From positions 1-36,385 of the forward strand of contig JADGOY010000018.1 of the NCBI GenBank assembly GCA_017882715.1: a stretch of DNA of 36,385 nt. Reading direction: 5' to 3'. How positions within the stretch are numbered: position 1 is the first letter of the stretch; each line of letters starts with the position of its first letter. The position numbers and the translations under genes were made by a program. The DNA comes from Nakamurella sp. (GTDB taxonomy: Bacteria > Actinomycetota > Actinomycetes > Mycobacteriales > Nakamurellaceae). The notes beneath the pieces were generated by a model. The model was not told where the DNA came from and searched no databases. It saw only the letters and a program-made list of their open reading frames with translations. This document shows positions 14,580 through 23,545 of this stretch, one piece after another.

Positions 14580-16741
14580 CCACCATCGAGAAGGACAGAA
14601 CCACGGCCACGCCGGCCGTCGGGAGTCAGGCGGATGCCGCGAATGGCAGGCCGGAGGTCGTCACCAAGGCGATCACCCGGCTGATCGACGTTCCCTCGCC
14701 CCGCACTCCGAGCGGGTCCATCAGGGTCGCGTTGATCACGCTGGACAACGGCCGCGACCACACCCGGCCGAACACTCTCGGACCGCTGGGGCTGGCCAGC
14801 CTGGACGCGGCGATCACCAGCGCCGTCGAGGCCGGACCGGACGCGATCGCCGTCACCGGAAAGCCGTTCATCTTCGCCGTCGGCGCCGACCTGTCACAGA
14901 TCGGCTCGTTCACCGGCCGTGAGACCGCCGAGGAGATCGGCGCGCTCGGCCAGCGGGTGTTCCGGCGCCTCAGCCGATCAGCCATCCCGACCTTTGCGTT
15001 CGTCAACGGCGCGGCCATGGGCGGCGGGCTCGAACTGGCGCTGCATTGCGAGTACCGGACGCTGGCGTCGAACGCGGCCATGTTGTCCCTGCCCGAGGTT
15101 TTCCTCGGCGTCCTGCCCGGTTGGGGCGGCACTCAGCTGCTGCCCCGGATCGCCGGCCCCGACAACGCCGTCACGGTGATCGTCGAGAACGCCCTGAACC
15201 AGAATCGCGCGATGAAGCCGAAGGACGCGCTGCGGCTGGGCGTGGTGGACGTCGTGCTGGATGCCGCCGACTACCTGGAACAGTCCCTGGCCTGGCTCGC
15301 CGGCGTACTCGACGGGTCGGTCACCGTGGCCCGCACCGAGTTCGGTGGCGCCGGTGACGAGGAGTGGGCCGCCGCGCTGGAACGCGGGAAACTCATCGCG
15401 GACATGCGGACGCACGGCCACGCTCGCTCGCCCTACCGTGCGCTGGAACTGATCGAACTCTCTCGTACCAGCGACCTGGACACCGGTCTGGCCGCGGAAC
15501 GGGCGGTGCTGACCGACCTGGTCATGTCGCAGGAGTTCCGGGCCGGGATCTACGCGTTCAACCTCGTGCAGAGACGGGCCCGCAAACCTGCGGGCGCCCC
15601 CGACCCGTCGCTGGCACGCCCGGTGAGCAAGGTCGGCGTCATCGGCGCCGGGTTGATGGCCTCCCAGCTGGCGCTGCTGTTCGCCCGGCAGCTGCATGTT
15701 CCGGTGGTGATCACCGACGTCGACCAGGCCCGGTTGGACAAGGGTGTCGCGGCGGTCCAGCGGGAGATCGACAAGCTGAAGGGCAAGGGCCGCATCAGTT
15801 CTGACGAGGTCAACCGGCTGACCGCGCTGGTCACCGGATCGCTGGATTACGCGGCCTTTTCGGACGCGGACTTCGTCGTGGAAGCGGTCTTCGAGAAGCT
15901 GGACGTCAAGAAGCAGGTCTTCGCCGAGCTCGAGAAGCACGTTCGCGCCGACTGTGTGCTGGCGACGAACACCTCCTCGTTGTCGGTGTCGGCGATGGCC
16001 GGGGACCTGCTGCACCCGGAGCGGGTGGTCGGATTCCACTTCTTCAACCCGGTGGCCGTCATGCCGCTGCTGGAGATCATCCGGGCCGAGAATACCGACG
16101 ATGCCACTCTGGCAACGGCTTTCGCGCTGGCCAAGCCGCTGAAGAAGGGCCCGATCCTGGTCAAGGACGCGACCGGTTTCGCGTTCAACCGGCTGCTGAT
16201 CCGTTTCACGGGCGAAATCCTCACCTCGATCGACGAGGGCACACCGCCAGACGTTGCGGACGGCGCGCTGGAGCCGCTCGGCCTGCCGATGAGCCCGCTG
16301 ATGCTCGTCCAGCTGACCGGTCCGGAGGTCGGGTTGCACGTCGCGGAGACTTTGCACGACTCCTTCGGGGATCGCTTCCCGGTGTCGGAGAACCTGCGGC
16401 GCATTGTGGAGGCCGGCCATCGAACCTTGCTCGCCTGGGACGAACAGGGGCGGCAGATTCTGGATCCGGAGGTCGCGGCGATCTGGCAGCTGGGCGATCG
16501 GCCATCCACCGCCGAACAGGTGCGGGAACGCGCGCTACGTGCGTTGGCGGAGGAGGCCCGGCTGATCCTGGACGAAGGCGTGGTGGCCGATGCCGCGGAC
16601 CTCGACCTTGCGGTGATCACCGGTGGCGGCTGGCCGTTCTGGTTGGGCGGCATCACCCCGTACCTGGACCGCGAGGGTGTCTCTGAACGTGCGGTCGGGC
16701 GCCGGTTCGCGCCGCCGGGGGTCGCGACATTGCCTGCCTGA
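14576..16741 (+). CDS. fadB: Beta-oxidation multifunctional enzyme (enoyl-CoA hydratase/3-hydroxyacyl-CoA dehydrogenase)
   Basis: 721 residues with two enzyme halves. The N-terminal crotonase domain (about 40-250) has FIFAVGADLSQIGSF and AMGGGLELALHCEYR (oxyanion hole), plus SLPEVFLGVLPGWGGTQLLP carrying a catalytic Glu. The dehydrogenase half has the NAD-binding VGVIGAGLMASQLALLF, VVEAVFEKLDVKKQVF, the catalytic His in VVGFHFFNPVAVMPLLEII and the VLVKDATGF-like segment ILVKDATGFAFNRLL. It performs hydration of enoyl-CoA and oxidation of 3-hydroxyacyl-CoA, feeding the thiolase encoded upstream. The hydratase half has a somewhat divergent start (DNGRDHTRPNTLGP). The GTG start overlaps the thiolase stop. 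A 14-bp repeat array begins ten bases past the stop. Confidence 0.94.
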   Translation: MTTIEKDRTTATPAVGSQADAANGRPEVVTKAITRLIDVPSPRTPSGSIRVALITLDNGRDHTRPNTLGPLGLASLDAAITSAVEAGPDAIAVTGKPFIFAVGADLSQIGSFTGRETAEEIGALGQRVFRRLSRSAIPTFAFVNGAAMGGGLELALHCEYRTLASNAAMLSLPEVFLGVLPGWGGTQLLPRIAGPDNAVTVIVENALNQNRAMKPKDALRLGVVDVVLDAADYLEQSLAWLAGVLDGSVTVARTEFGGAGDEEWAAALERGKLIADMRTHGHARSPYRALELIELSRTSDLDTGLAAERAVLTDLVMSQEFRAGIYAFNLVQRRARKPAGAPDPSLARPVSKVGVIGAGLMASQLALLFARQLHVPVVITDVDQARLDKGVAAVQREIDKLKGKGRISSDEVNRLTALVTGSLDYAAFSDADFVVEAVFEKLDVKKQVFAELEKHVRADCVLATNTSSLSVSAMAGDLLHPERVVGFHFFNPVAVMPLLEIIRAENTDDATLATAFALAKPLKKGPILVKDATGFAFNRLLIRFTGEILTSIDEGTPPDVADGALEPLGLPMSPLMLVQLTGPEVGLHVAETLHDSFGDRFPVSENLRRIVEAGHRTLLAWDEQGRQILDPEVAAIWQLGDRPSTAEQVRERALRALAEEARLILDEGVVADAADLDLAVITGGGWPFWLGGITPYLDREGVSERAVGRRFAPPGVATLPA

Positions 16742-16750
16742 CACGGCACT

Positions 16751-16834
16751 GAGTTGATCGGCGCCGGTCGACCGGGACCGGTTGATCGGCACCGGTTGAT
16801 CGGCACCGGTCGATGAGCACCGGACGATGAACAC
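16751..16834. repeat. Six 14-bp tandem units after fadB
   Basis: Contiguous 14-base units start at 16751, 16765, 16779, 16793, 16807 and 16821. The third and fourth are identical (CGGTTGATCGGCAC); the rest differ at a few bases. They fill the gap between the convergent fadB and ASCH/HTH genes. No T-run hairpin terminator is seen there. Confidence 0.9.
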
Positions 16835-16893
16835 CACGTGATTTCTTGCAGCTCCGGTGGTGGCTGCCGGGCGGGGCCGTCCCCGTCCGGCGA

Positions 16894-17463
16894 TCACTGC
16901 GCACGCAGGTAGGCCTCGCCACGTGGCGAGAGTCGGTAGCCGACCGCCAGGCTGCAGGTGAGCCCCAGCTCCTTCAGCTTGCGAACGTCGGCCTTGAACG
17001 GCCGGGTGTCCCTGCCCAGTGATTCGGCAAGCTCGGGGGCGCGGATTCCTGGCCGAGATTCGATGAGCCCCAGCACTTCTCGGGTCCACGGCCCGGTGCG
17101 GCGGGCTCGGTCGAGCCGGTCCAGAGCATCGTCGATGGCCGCGACTTCGGTCGGTGACGGCAGTTGCTCGCGCAGCGTCAGCCGTTCGTCCGGGCGGTCG
17201 AAGGTGACACCGATCCGGTACAGCCGACCGCCTCGATCGCCGCGATCCGCCTTGCGGAGCGCCTCCGCCGACGGCAGCCCGGCGGACTTGGCGTCCTCGT
17301 CGGTGAGCTCTCCGACGACCGGGTCCACGGAGATGAAGCGGATGACGCCGGCCACCGTGCGCTGCCTCCCACCCGGGCGCGCCCGCGGGACCTCCCAGCG
17401 GCGGAACACCGCCGTGACGGAGCCGTCCCGGATCCCCTCGGCAGTGGCGCGGTTCAGCAGCAT
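16894..17463 (-). CDS. ASCH-like domain fused to a winged-helix DNA-binding domain
   Basis: 189 residues if started at the ATG at 17463. The N-terminal half resembles an ASCH/PUA-like fold: MLLNRATAEGIRDGSVTAVF, RRWEVPRARPGGRQRTVAG, then IRFISVDPVVGELTDEDAKS and AGLPSAEALRK. The C-terminal part (about 125-189) resembles a winged helix: TREVLGLIESRPGIRAPELA, ESLGRDTRPFKADVRKLKEL, GLTCSLAVGYRLSPRGEAYL. ASCH domains are thought to bind RNA or modified nucleotides; with a DNA-binding domain the protein could be a ligand-sensing regulator. An upstream GTG at 17547 is in frame but would put the operator-like repeats inside the gene. The specific ligand and targets are unknown. It stands alone between fadB and the sensor kinase gene. 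Confidence 0.75.
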   Translation of the reverse strand: MLLNRATAEGIRDGSVTAVFRRWEVPRARPGGRQRTVAGVIRFISVDPVVGELTDEDAKSAGLPSAEALRKADRGDRGGRLYRIGVTFDRPDERLTLREQLPSPTEVAAIDDALDRLDRARRTGPWTREVLGLIESRPGIRAPELAESLGRDTRPFKADVRKLKELGLTCSLAVGYRLSPRGEAYLRAQ

Positions 17464-17494
17464 CGGCTCCGCAGCATAGTGCCCACGCCTCCCT

Positions 17495-17603
17495 TGTCCG
17501 CGCGGATCAACAACCTCGGCGCGGATGAACTCGTCGACTCCCGTCACATCAGTCCCACCATCGTCAATTTGATCCGCGCAACGGATGTTGATCCGCGCGG
17601 ACA
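17495..17603. promoter_or_regulatory. Operator-like cluster of inverted repeats before the ASCH/HTH gene
   Basis: TGTCCGCGCGGATCAACA at 17495-17512 is repeated perfectly in inverted orientation at 17586-17603 (18 bp). Two weaker half-sites lie between: GGCGCGGATGAAC near 17518 and TTTGATCCGCGCA at 17568-17580. All share the core GCGCGGATCAA or its complement. The cluster fills the spacer upstream of the ASCH/HTH start at 17463, just past the end of the sensor kinase gene, and looks like a multi-site operator, perhaps autoregulatory. Confidence 0.6.
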
Positions 17604-17644
17604 GAGGCGGGGCGTCTCACCGAGTCAGGCGGGGTCAGGCGGTG

Positions 17645-18826
17645 TCAACCGGTCGGGAGACTGACCCGTACCCGGAGCCCGCCGTCCTGGATTGGCGCCG
17701 CGCCCACCGAGCCGCCGTGCGCCGCCACGACCGCCCTGACGATGGACAGCCCCAAGCCGCTGCCGCCATGGGCGGTGCGGGCCCGGCGCCCCTGCCGGAA
17801 CGGCTCGAAGAGCTCGGTGACGGTCTCGGGGTCGATCAGCGCTCCGGACGAGGCCACCTCCAGCACGCCGGCGGCGCCGGAGGCGCCGGTCCGGATGCGC
17901 ACCCAGCCACCGTTCACGTTGTGCCGCACGGCGTTCTCCACCAGGTTGCCGACCAGCCGGTCCAGCAGCGCCGGATCGCCTTGGACGACCGCCGGCCCCC
18001 CGTCCACGGACACCTCGATATCCTTTTCTGCGCGCTCGCTGTCGACCGCCCGCAGCGCCGGGCCGACCAGTTCGCGCAGGTCAACCGGCTGCTGCGCAGA
18101 CACTCCCCTGGCCTGCGTCCGGGCCAGCACCAGCAACGATGTCAGCAGCCGATCGGCCCGGTCGGTCGCCTCGAGGACGATCAGCCCCATCCGGCGCAGA
18201 TCCTCGACGTCGGACGACGAATCCGCGAGGGTGACGTCCACTTCGGTGCGAATCACCGCCAACGGCGTCCGCAGCTCATGCGAGGCGTTGGCCACGAAGC
18301 GGCGTTCGGCCTCGAACGCGGCCTGCAGCCGAGCGAGCATGTCGTCGAAGGTGTCCGCGAGTTGGGCGACCTCGTCACGCGGTCCAGCGAGGTGAATCCG
18401 TTGGTCCAGTGAGGATTCCGACAGCGCTCTGGTCGCGCGGGTGAGAGTGGCCAACGGGCGCAGCGTCCGGCCGATCAACACCCAGGACAGCAGCGCACCG
18501 GCCAGCACCTGTAAGGGAAACGCGATCAGGCCGACCAGCAACACCGTCTGACGACCCTGCGCCGCGATCTGGGCAGCCGCCTGCGACGCATCCATCACCT
18601 CGTCACCGACCTGCACCTGGGTGCCGGGCGGGAACTGCGGCAGCGCTGCGATGACGCGGCCCACGAGCAGGTAGGACAACGCGAGCAGCAACGCCCCGAT
18701 CAATGCGAGCAGCGCGGTGGACAGCAGCGTCAAACGCAGCCGCAAGCCGCGCCGTACCGGGGTCCCCGCCGCGGACGTGTTCGACAGGCGCTCGGCGGCA
18801 GCCAGCGGCTCCTGGCCGCGCGTCAT
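17645..18826 (-). CDS. Two-component sensor histidine kinase
   Basis: 393 residues. Two transmembrane helices (about 33-57 and 94-118) enclose a short extracytoplasmic loop of some 36 residues. A HAMP linker follows (to about 172), then the H-box FVANASHELRTPLAVIRTE with the phospho-accepting His183, the N box (LVGNLVENAVRHNVNGG) and the G2-type box GGSGLGLSIV. It is probably the membrane partner of the OmpR-type regulator encoded just upstream. The very short outer loop suggests sensing in the membrane or of envelope stress; the signal is unknown. The ATG at 18826 has no strong ribosome site, and the 128-bp gap to the regulator is taken up partly by tandem repeats. Confidence 0.93.
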   Translation of the reverse strand: MTRGQEPLAAAERLSNTSAAGTPVRRGLRLRLTLLSTALLALIGALLLALSYLLVGRVIAALPQFPPGTQVQVGDEVMDASQAAAQIAAQGRQTVLLVGLIAFPLQVLAGALLSWVLIGRTLRPLATLTRATRALSESSLDQRIHLAGPRDEVAQLADTFDDMLARLQAAFEAERRFVANASHELRTPLAVIRTEVDVTLADSSSDVEDLRRMGLIVLEATDRADRLLTSLLVLARTQARGVSAQQPVDLRELVGPALRAVDSERAEKDIEVSVDGGPAVVQGDPALLDRLVGNLVENAVRHNVNGGWVRIRTGASGAAGVLEVASSGALIDPETVTELFEPFRQGRRARTAHGGSGLGLSIVRAVVAAHGGSVGAAPIQDGGLRVRVSLPTG

Positions 18827-18925
18827 CCCGCTGGTGCCAGTCCAGTGCCGGCCGCTCCACTCCCGGTCGGTTCAGCGCCGAACGTTCCGGGAGGGCCCAT
18901 CCCGGTGCCGCTCACTCCTGCCCGC

Positions 18926-18981
18926 CTGATTCCGCCGGGCTCATTCCACTCGGCTCATTCCGCCGGGCTCATTCCGCTCGG
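18926..18981. repeat. Four 14-bp tandem units across the response regulator stop codon
   Basis: Units start at 18926, 18940, 18954 and 18968 (CTCATTCCGCCGGG and CTCATTCCGCTCGG types, with single changes). Two variants alternate, so there is a 28-bp higher-order period. The third unit contains the TGA stop of the regulator (18955-18957, minus strand), so the regulator ends with SGMSPAE encoded by the repeat. Confidence 0.9.
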
Positions 18982-19632
18982 TACCCGATAGCCCGCACCC
19001 ACCACGGTGTCGATCAGCCCTGGCTCGCCGAGCTTACGTCGCAGGGTCATCATCGTCACCCGTACGGTGGTGGTGAACGGATCGGCGTTCTCGTCCCACA
19101 CCCGTTCCAGCAGGGCCTCGCTGGACACCACCGATCCGCCGGCACCCAGCAGCACCTCCAGCACACCGAACTCCTTGCGGGTCAGTTCGATCGCCCGCCC
19201 GGCGCGAGTGACGGTGCGCCGGGCCGGGTCGAGTTCGAGATCAGCGGCGCGCAGCACCGGCGGCACCGCGGGAGTCGCCCGCCGACCCAGGGCGCGGACC
19301 CGGGCAACCAATTCGGGGAACGCGAACGGCTTGGACAGGTAGTCGTCGGCGCCCAGCGACAGCCCGTCGACACGGTCGTCGATGCCGGCCGAGGCGGTGA
19401 GCATCAGCACCCTTGTCGTCGCACCCGTGGCGAGGATCTCGGCGAGCACCTCGTCGCCGTGCATTTCCGGCAGGTCCCGGTCCAGCACCACCACGTCATA
19501 CCGGGTGTAGGTCGCCTTCTGGTGGCCCTCGGCGCCGTCATAGGCGACGTCGACGGCCATCCCCTCCGCGCGCAGGCCGCGGGCGATGGCGTCGGCCAGC
19601 CGCCGCGCATCCTCCACCACCAGCACCCGCAT
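18955..19632 (-). CDS. OmpR-family response regulator
   Basis: 225 residues. The receiver domain is complete: acidic Glu7/Asp8 in VLVVEDARRL, phospho-accepting Asp51 in VVVLDRDLPEMHG, Thr79 in LMLTAS and Lys101 in DDYLSKPF. A winged-helix DNA-binding domain follows with ELTRKEFGVLEVLLGAGGSV and the recognition helix VRVTMMTLRRKLGEPGLIDT, ending TVVGAGYRVP. It should be phosphorylated by the kinase encoded 128 bp downstream. The start lies 30 bp after the dxs stop, so dxs, regulator and kinase may be one transcript. The last residues lie within a 14-bp repeat array. Confidence 0.93.
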   Translation of the reverse strand: MRVLVVEDARRLADAIARGLRAEGMAVDVAYDGAEGHQKATYTRYDVVVLDRDLPEMHGDEVLAEILATGATTRVLMLTASAGIDDRVDGLSLGADDYLSKPFAFPELVARVRALGRRATPAVPPVLRAADLELDPARRTVTRAGRAIELTRKEFGVLEVLLGAGGSVVSSEALLERVWDENADPFTTTVRVTMMTLRRKLGEPGLIDTVVGAGYRVPSGMSPAE

Positions 19633-19662
19633 TGCGCGAAACCCCTTACCTCGTCAGAGTTC

Positions 19663-21681
19663 TCAGCCGTCCGCGGCAGGGTCGCGACCGCCGGCCAGCG
19701 GGCTGGCGCTGCGCCCGGACCCAGGGTCGGGGGTCTGCCGAGCGATTTGTTCGGTGATCCCGCGGGCAACCGCCTTCGCGGTCAGGCCGAGATCTGCCAG
19801 CAGTTCGGCGCGCGAACCCGGCTCCAGGAATTCCTGCGGGAGCGCGAGAACCTTGACGGGAACACCGGTCCCGGCCAGCCGATCGGTGACGGCTGCGCCG
19901 ACCCCACCGGAACGACCGCCGTCCTCTACCGTCACCACCAACTGATGATCGCCAGCGATCGCGGAAATCTCGGATGGCACCGGCAACGCCCACCGCGGAT
20001 CGACGACGGTGACGCCGATGCCCTGCGCGGCCAGCAACTGCGCTGCCTCCACAGCAAGGCCGCCGAACGCTCCGACGGCCACCAGCAGCACGTCACGGTC
20101 CTTTCCGGGTGCCGGTTCGGCAAGGATGTCGACACCCGCGAACTGGGGCCGCGGGCGCGCGGCGGGCGGCGATCCGTTCTCCACCGGATCGGCCACCCGG
20201 AACCGGCGCACCGCTGGGACGCCGGCCGGGACGGCACCCTTCGGGAACCGCAGCACGGTCGGACCGTCGGTGACGTCCAGCGCCTCGGCCAGTTCTTCCG
20301 CCAGGGTCGGGGCGTCCCGCGGCGCGGCGAGGCGCAGCCCCGGGATCACCGCCGCGAGCGACATGTCCCACATGCCATGGTGACTCGGCCCGTCCTCACC
20401 GGTGACGCCGGCGCGGTCGAGCACCACGGTCACCCCGAGCCGGTGCAACGCGCAGTCCATCAAGAGCTGATCGAAGGCCCGGTTGAGAAACGTGGCGTAC
20501 ACCGCGACCACCGGGTGCATGCCTCCCATGGCCAACCCCGCCGCCGAGGTCAGGGCATGTTGTTCGGCGATCCCGACGTCGAACACCCGGTCCGGGAAGG
20601 CCGTCGCGAACGGCACCAGACCGGTCGGGCCGCACATCGCCGCGGTGATCGCCACGACATCGGGCCGCTCGGCCCCGGCGACGACCATCTCCCGCCCGAA
20701 CACGTGCGTCCAGGTGGTGGTGGGGGCGGCGCGCGGTTTGCCGGTGCCCGGGTCGAATGCGGGCGGCGAGTGCATCTGCTCGGCGTCGTCCGATTCCGCG
20801 GGGTGGTAGCCCTGTCCCTTGCGGGTGACGCAGTGCACCAGCACCGGCCCTCGGAAGTCCCGCGCGCGGCGCAGCGCCTCCTCCAGCGCGGCGATGTCGT
20901 GGCCGTCGACCGGACCCAGGTACTTCAGACCGAGATCGGCGAACATCGTCTGCGGCAACAGCCAGTCCTTCACCGCCGTCTTGGCGGCATGCAGCGCCGA
21001 GTACAGCGGCCGCCCGACCACCGGCGCCTTGGGCAGGGTCGCCTTGACCTGGCCGAGCAGCCGCTCGTAGCCGGGCCGCAACCGGAGCGCGGCCATCCGC
21101 TGCGCCATCCCCCCGGCGGTCGGGGCGTAGGACCGGCCGTTGTCGTTGAGCACGATCACCACCGGCCGATCACGACCGGCAGCGATGTTGTTCAGCGCCT
21201 CCCAGGCCATCCCGCCGGTCAGTGCCCCGTCACCGACGACGGCGACAACGGTGCGATCGGTCTCCCCGCGCAGCGTGAATGCCTTGGCCAGGCCATCGGC
21301 GTAGGACAGTGACGTTGAGGCGTGCGAGTTCTCGATCCAGTCGTGCGGCGATTCGGCACGGCTCGGGTAGCCGGAGAGCCCACCCCTGGTGCGCAACCGG
21401 TCGAACTGGTCGGCGCGACCGGTGACGATCTTGTGCACGTACGACTGGTGCCCGGTGTCGAACACGATGGGATCCGCCGGCGACTGGAACACCCGGTGCA
21501 GAGCCAGGGTCAGCTCCACGACACCCAGATTCGGCCCGAGATGACCGCCGCGCTTGGAGACCTGCTCCACCAGGAACTCGCGGATCTCCGCGGACAGTTC
21601 GGCCAGCTGCGTCGGCGACAGCGACCGCAGATCGTCGGGTGAGGTGATCCGCCCCAGCCGCGTCGGCGAGCGGCGCTCCAC
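19663..21681 (-). CDS. dxs: 1-deoxy-D-xylulose-5-phosphate synthase
   Basis: 672 residues. It makes DXP from pyruvate and glyceraldehyde 3-phosphate with thiamine diphosphate, the first step of the MEP isoprenoid pathway. Features: [35 protein letters not shown], the ThDP motif [28 protein letters not shown], the pyrimidine domain with [20 protein letters not shown] and [18 protein letters not shown], and a C-terminal transketolase-like domain. An AGGAGG precedes two consecutive GTG codons; the second (21681) has the better spacing of seven bases, while 21684 is equally in frame. Placement just after the beta-oxidation and ribonuclease D genes matches Rv2682c. A two-component system follows closely on the same strand. 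Confidence 0.95.
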   Translation of the reverse strand: MERRSPTRLGRITSPDDLRSLSPTQLAELSAEIREFLVEQVSKRGGHLGPNLGVVELTLALHRVFQSPADPIVFDTGHQSYVHKIVTGRADQFDRLRTRGGLSGYPSRAESPHDWIENSHASTSLSYADGLAKAFTLRGETDRTVVAVVGDGALTGGMAWEALNNIAAGRDRPVVIVLNDNGRSYAPTAGGMAQRMAALRLRPGYERLLGQVKATLPKAPVVGRPLYSALHAAKTAVKDWLLPQTMFADLGLKYLGPVDGHDIAALEEALRRARDFRGPVLVHCVTRKGQGYHPAESDDAEQMHSPPAFDPGTGKPRAAPTTTWTHVFGREMVVAGAERPDVVAITAAMCGPTGLVPFATAFPDRVFDVGIAEQHALTSAAGLAMGGMHPVVAVYATFLNRAFDQLLMDCALHRLGVTVVLDRAGVTGEDGPSHHGMWDMSLAAVIPGLRLAAPRDAPTLAEELAEALDVTDGPTVLRFPKGAVPAGVPAVRRFRVADPVENGSPPAARPRPQFAGVDILAEPAPGKDRDVLLVAVGAFGGLAVEAAQLLAAQGIGVTVVDPRWALPVPSEISAIAGDHQLVVTVEDGGRSGGVGAAVTDRLAGTGVPVKVLALPQEFLEPGSRAELLADLGLTAKAVARGITEQIARQTPDPGSGRSASPLAGGRDPAADG

Positions 21682-21875
21682 CACATGTCCTCCTGACGCC
21701 CGTACACCGATCGAAGCGACGCCGCGCTCGCAGCGGCAACGCCGGACGGGACCGCAGCAAGCGCGATCCCGCTCCTTGACGTTACCGCCCGGTCGGCGCC
21801 GGTGGGGCCACCACTTCAGGACGCGCGGGTCACATCGGGGTTTCACCGGTCGCGTGATCGGTAGCGTCGTCGGTC

Positions 21876-22679
21876 ATGTCAGAGCTTGGCGGTGCCGCGG
21901 ACGGGGCGGTGGTACCGCACCGGACGGGCGGGCACGCCGTCGTCATCGCCCATCGTGGCGCGTCCGCGCACCATCCCGAGAACACCATGGCGGCCTTCCT
22001 GACCGCCTGGGAAGCCGGAGCGCAGTGGGTCGAGGCGGATACCCAGCCGACCTTGGACGGTGTCCCGGTCCTTTTGCACGATGCCGATCTGGACCGGACG
22101 ACATCGGGTACCGGACCGGTTCGCGGTCACGGGGCGCACGTGGTGACGAGACTGGACGCTGGCGCATTCCTCGACCGGACCACCCAGCCGGGCACGTCAT
22201 CGCAGGTCAGAGTGCCGCGACTGGCCGAGTTGGTCGCCCGGCTGACCCCCGAGCGCAGGGTGCTGCTGGAGATCAAGGGCGAGCACACGGCGGAGCAGAT
22301 CAACGCGGTGTTGCAAACCTGCCGAGCCGGTGGGCACGACGACCAGGTGCTGCTCCAGTCGTTCGACATCCCTGCCCTGCACCTGGTCCGGGCGGCCCAG
22401 CCGGACCGGCCGATCGGTCTCCTGGTGGACGGGTTCGACGACGACCCGGTCGGAGCTTGCCGGGAGCTTCGCGCGGTGGCCTGCAATCCCGACTATCGGG
22501 CGGTGCTCGAGCGTCCGGACGTCGTCGGCCGGCTGCACACCGCGGGGTTGTCCGTGTCGGTCTGGACCGCCGATGATCCCGCCGACTGGACCGCGCTCAC
22601 CAGGGCCGGGGTCGACGGGATCATCACCAACACCCCGGCCGAGTTGCTGCGGTGGCAGGCGGCCGTACCGGGGGCGTGA
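21876..22679 (+). CDS. Glycerophosphodiester phosphodiesterase
   Basis: 267 residues, TIM-barrel GDPD family, hydrolysing glycerophosphodiesters to glycerol 3-phosphate and an alcohol. The active-site signatures are clear: VIAHRGASAHHPENTMAAF with His26, Arg27 and Glu35, then WVEADTQPTLDGVPVLLHDA for the metal-binding acidic residues and second His, LLEIKGEH, and the end SVWTADDPADWTALTRAGVD GIITNTP. No signal peptide is seen, so it is cytoplasmic. It diverges from dxs. No ribosome site precedes the ATG, but TAGCGT lies eight bases upstream, which would fit a leaderless transcript. Confidence 0.92.
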   Translation: MSELGGAADGAVVPHRTGGHAVVIAHRGASAHHPENTMAAFLTAWEAGAQWVEADTQPTLDGVPVLLHDADLDRTTSGTGPVRGHGAHVVTRLDAGAFLDRTTQPGTSSQVRVPRLAELVARLTPERRVLLEIKGEHTAEQINAVLQTCRAGGHDDQVLLQSFDIPALHLVRAAQPDRPIGLLVDGFDDDPVGACRELRAVACNPDYRAVLERPDVVGRLHTAGLSVSVWTADDPADWTALTRAGVDGIITNTPAELLRWQAAVPGA

Positions 22680-22986
22680 CGACGGCCGGCCGACAGGCTG
22701 GTTCGCGCGCACCAACCGGCGCGGATCCACGGTCGCAATGACCGCGCGCGCAGGCGGTTCAGAGCGTCCGCGGAGTAGGATCGGTCGGATCCGGACGGCC
22801 CGACCGCACCCCCGGGTCCTGATGTCGACGACCAGCAGCGCGGACCGGACCCTGCGGGCCGGCCGCGGCCAGCAACGCGTCGATGGCGTCGTCGGACAGC
22901 TCGTCCGGGATCAGCCCGTTCGGACCTCTTGACGATGGAGTTGGGCAGTTGGGCCGGCCGGCGCCGGCCAGGGCGCAGGAGCTGGA
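22680..22986. other. Spacer between convergent GDPD and DUF4265 genes
   Basis: No firm gene. A minus-strand frame (about 22768-22925) contains GLIPDELSDDAIDALLAAAG, which reads like real protein, but it has no start signal and soon becomes Arg/Pro-rich. It may be a gene remnant; the family is unknown. A 14-bp perfect palindrome, GGCCGGCGCCGGCC, lies at 22956-22969 close to the end of the DUF4265 gene. Confidence 0.4.
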
Positions 22987-23532
22987 TCAGGACTCGGATG
23001 TTGACCGGGCTCGCGCTCGGTGCTGCGCCGAGGCGATCGTGTAGGCGCAGGTCATCGATTCGGCGGCGGAGAGCACGTCGATCACCGCATCCAAGGACAA
23101 CGCCTCCGGGACGTCGACGGTCAGCATCGGCGGTTCGAGGCCGCCTGCGGTAACGGCACCCAGTGCGCGCAGTTGCTCGATGATCGGGACCAACTCGGTA
23201 TCGGTGGTGGCCATCACATGCAGCGTCGAATGGCCGCCCCGCACGACCACGGTGCGGGCGACGTAACCGATGCCGTCGTGGGCAACATGAACGACGTCAC
23301 CGCGGCTGACGTTGGTCACGAACCACGGCACCCCGACGATTTCGGCGAGATCATGGGCGATCAGCTTTGCTTCGATCATCTCGGCCGGATAGGGCGGCCA
23401 TTCGTCTTCTCCGATGAGCGGGAACATCACGTCGACCAGATCCGAACGGTCCGACTCGTCGACCTTCGGACGCGACTGAAGCGACAAGCCGGGCTCGGCC
23501 GAGCGAAGGGCTCCTGACGACAGCACTGACAT
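22987..23532 (-). CDS. DUF4265 domain-containing protein
   Basis: 181 residues. The pattern VDVMFPLIGEDEWPPYPAEM, VPWFVTNVSRGDVVHVAHDG, VVVRGGHSTLHVM, a segment on relative order of values (IIEQLRALGAVTAGG) and a final LTVDVPEALSLDAVIDVL is that of DUF4265, a cytoplasmic family of unknown function often found near toxin or immunity genes and as solitary genes. The ATG at 23532 is well supported by GAGGAG seven bases upstream. Its leader contains three successive hairpins. No partner gene is adjacent. Confidence 0.8.
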   Translation of the reverse strand: MSVLSSGALRSAEPGLSLQSRPKVDESDRSDLVDVMFPLIGEDEWPPYPAEMIEAKLIAHDLAEIVGVPWFVTNVSRGDVVHVAHDGIGYVARTVVVRGGHSTLHVMATTDTELVPIIEQLRALGAVTAGGLEPPMLTVDVPEALSLDAVIDVLSAAESMTCAYTIASAQHRARARSTSES

Positions 23533-23545
23533 GGCGGGACTCCTC

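Noticed and set aside
18703-21312. 869-residue open frame on the plus strand
   Set aside because: It lies opposite the sensor kinase, response regulator and dxs genes, which have clear families; its translation is Arg/Gly/His-rich without domains. It is a shadow of GC-rich codon bias.
22201-22210. Another CGCAGGTCAG inside the GDPD gene, matching the integrase arm-like repeats
   Set aside because: A single copy within coding sequence, far from any recombinase core; most likely chance.
22768-22925. Minus-strand fragment with GLIPDELSDDAIDALLAAAG, considered as an IS256-type transposase N-terminus
   Set aside because: The resemblance is short and from memory only; there is no start, no catalytic part and no terminal inverted repeats. 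Kept only as a possible remnant.
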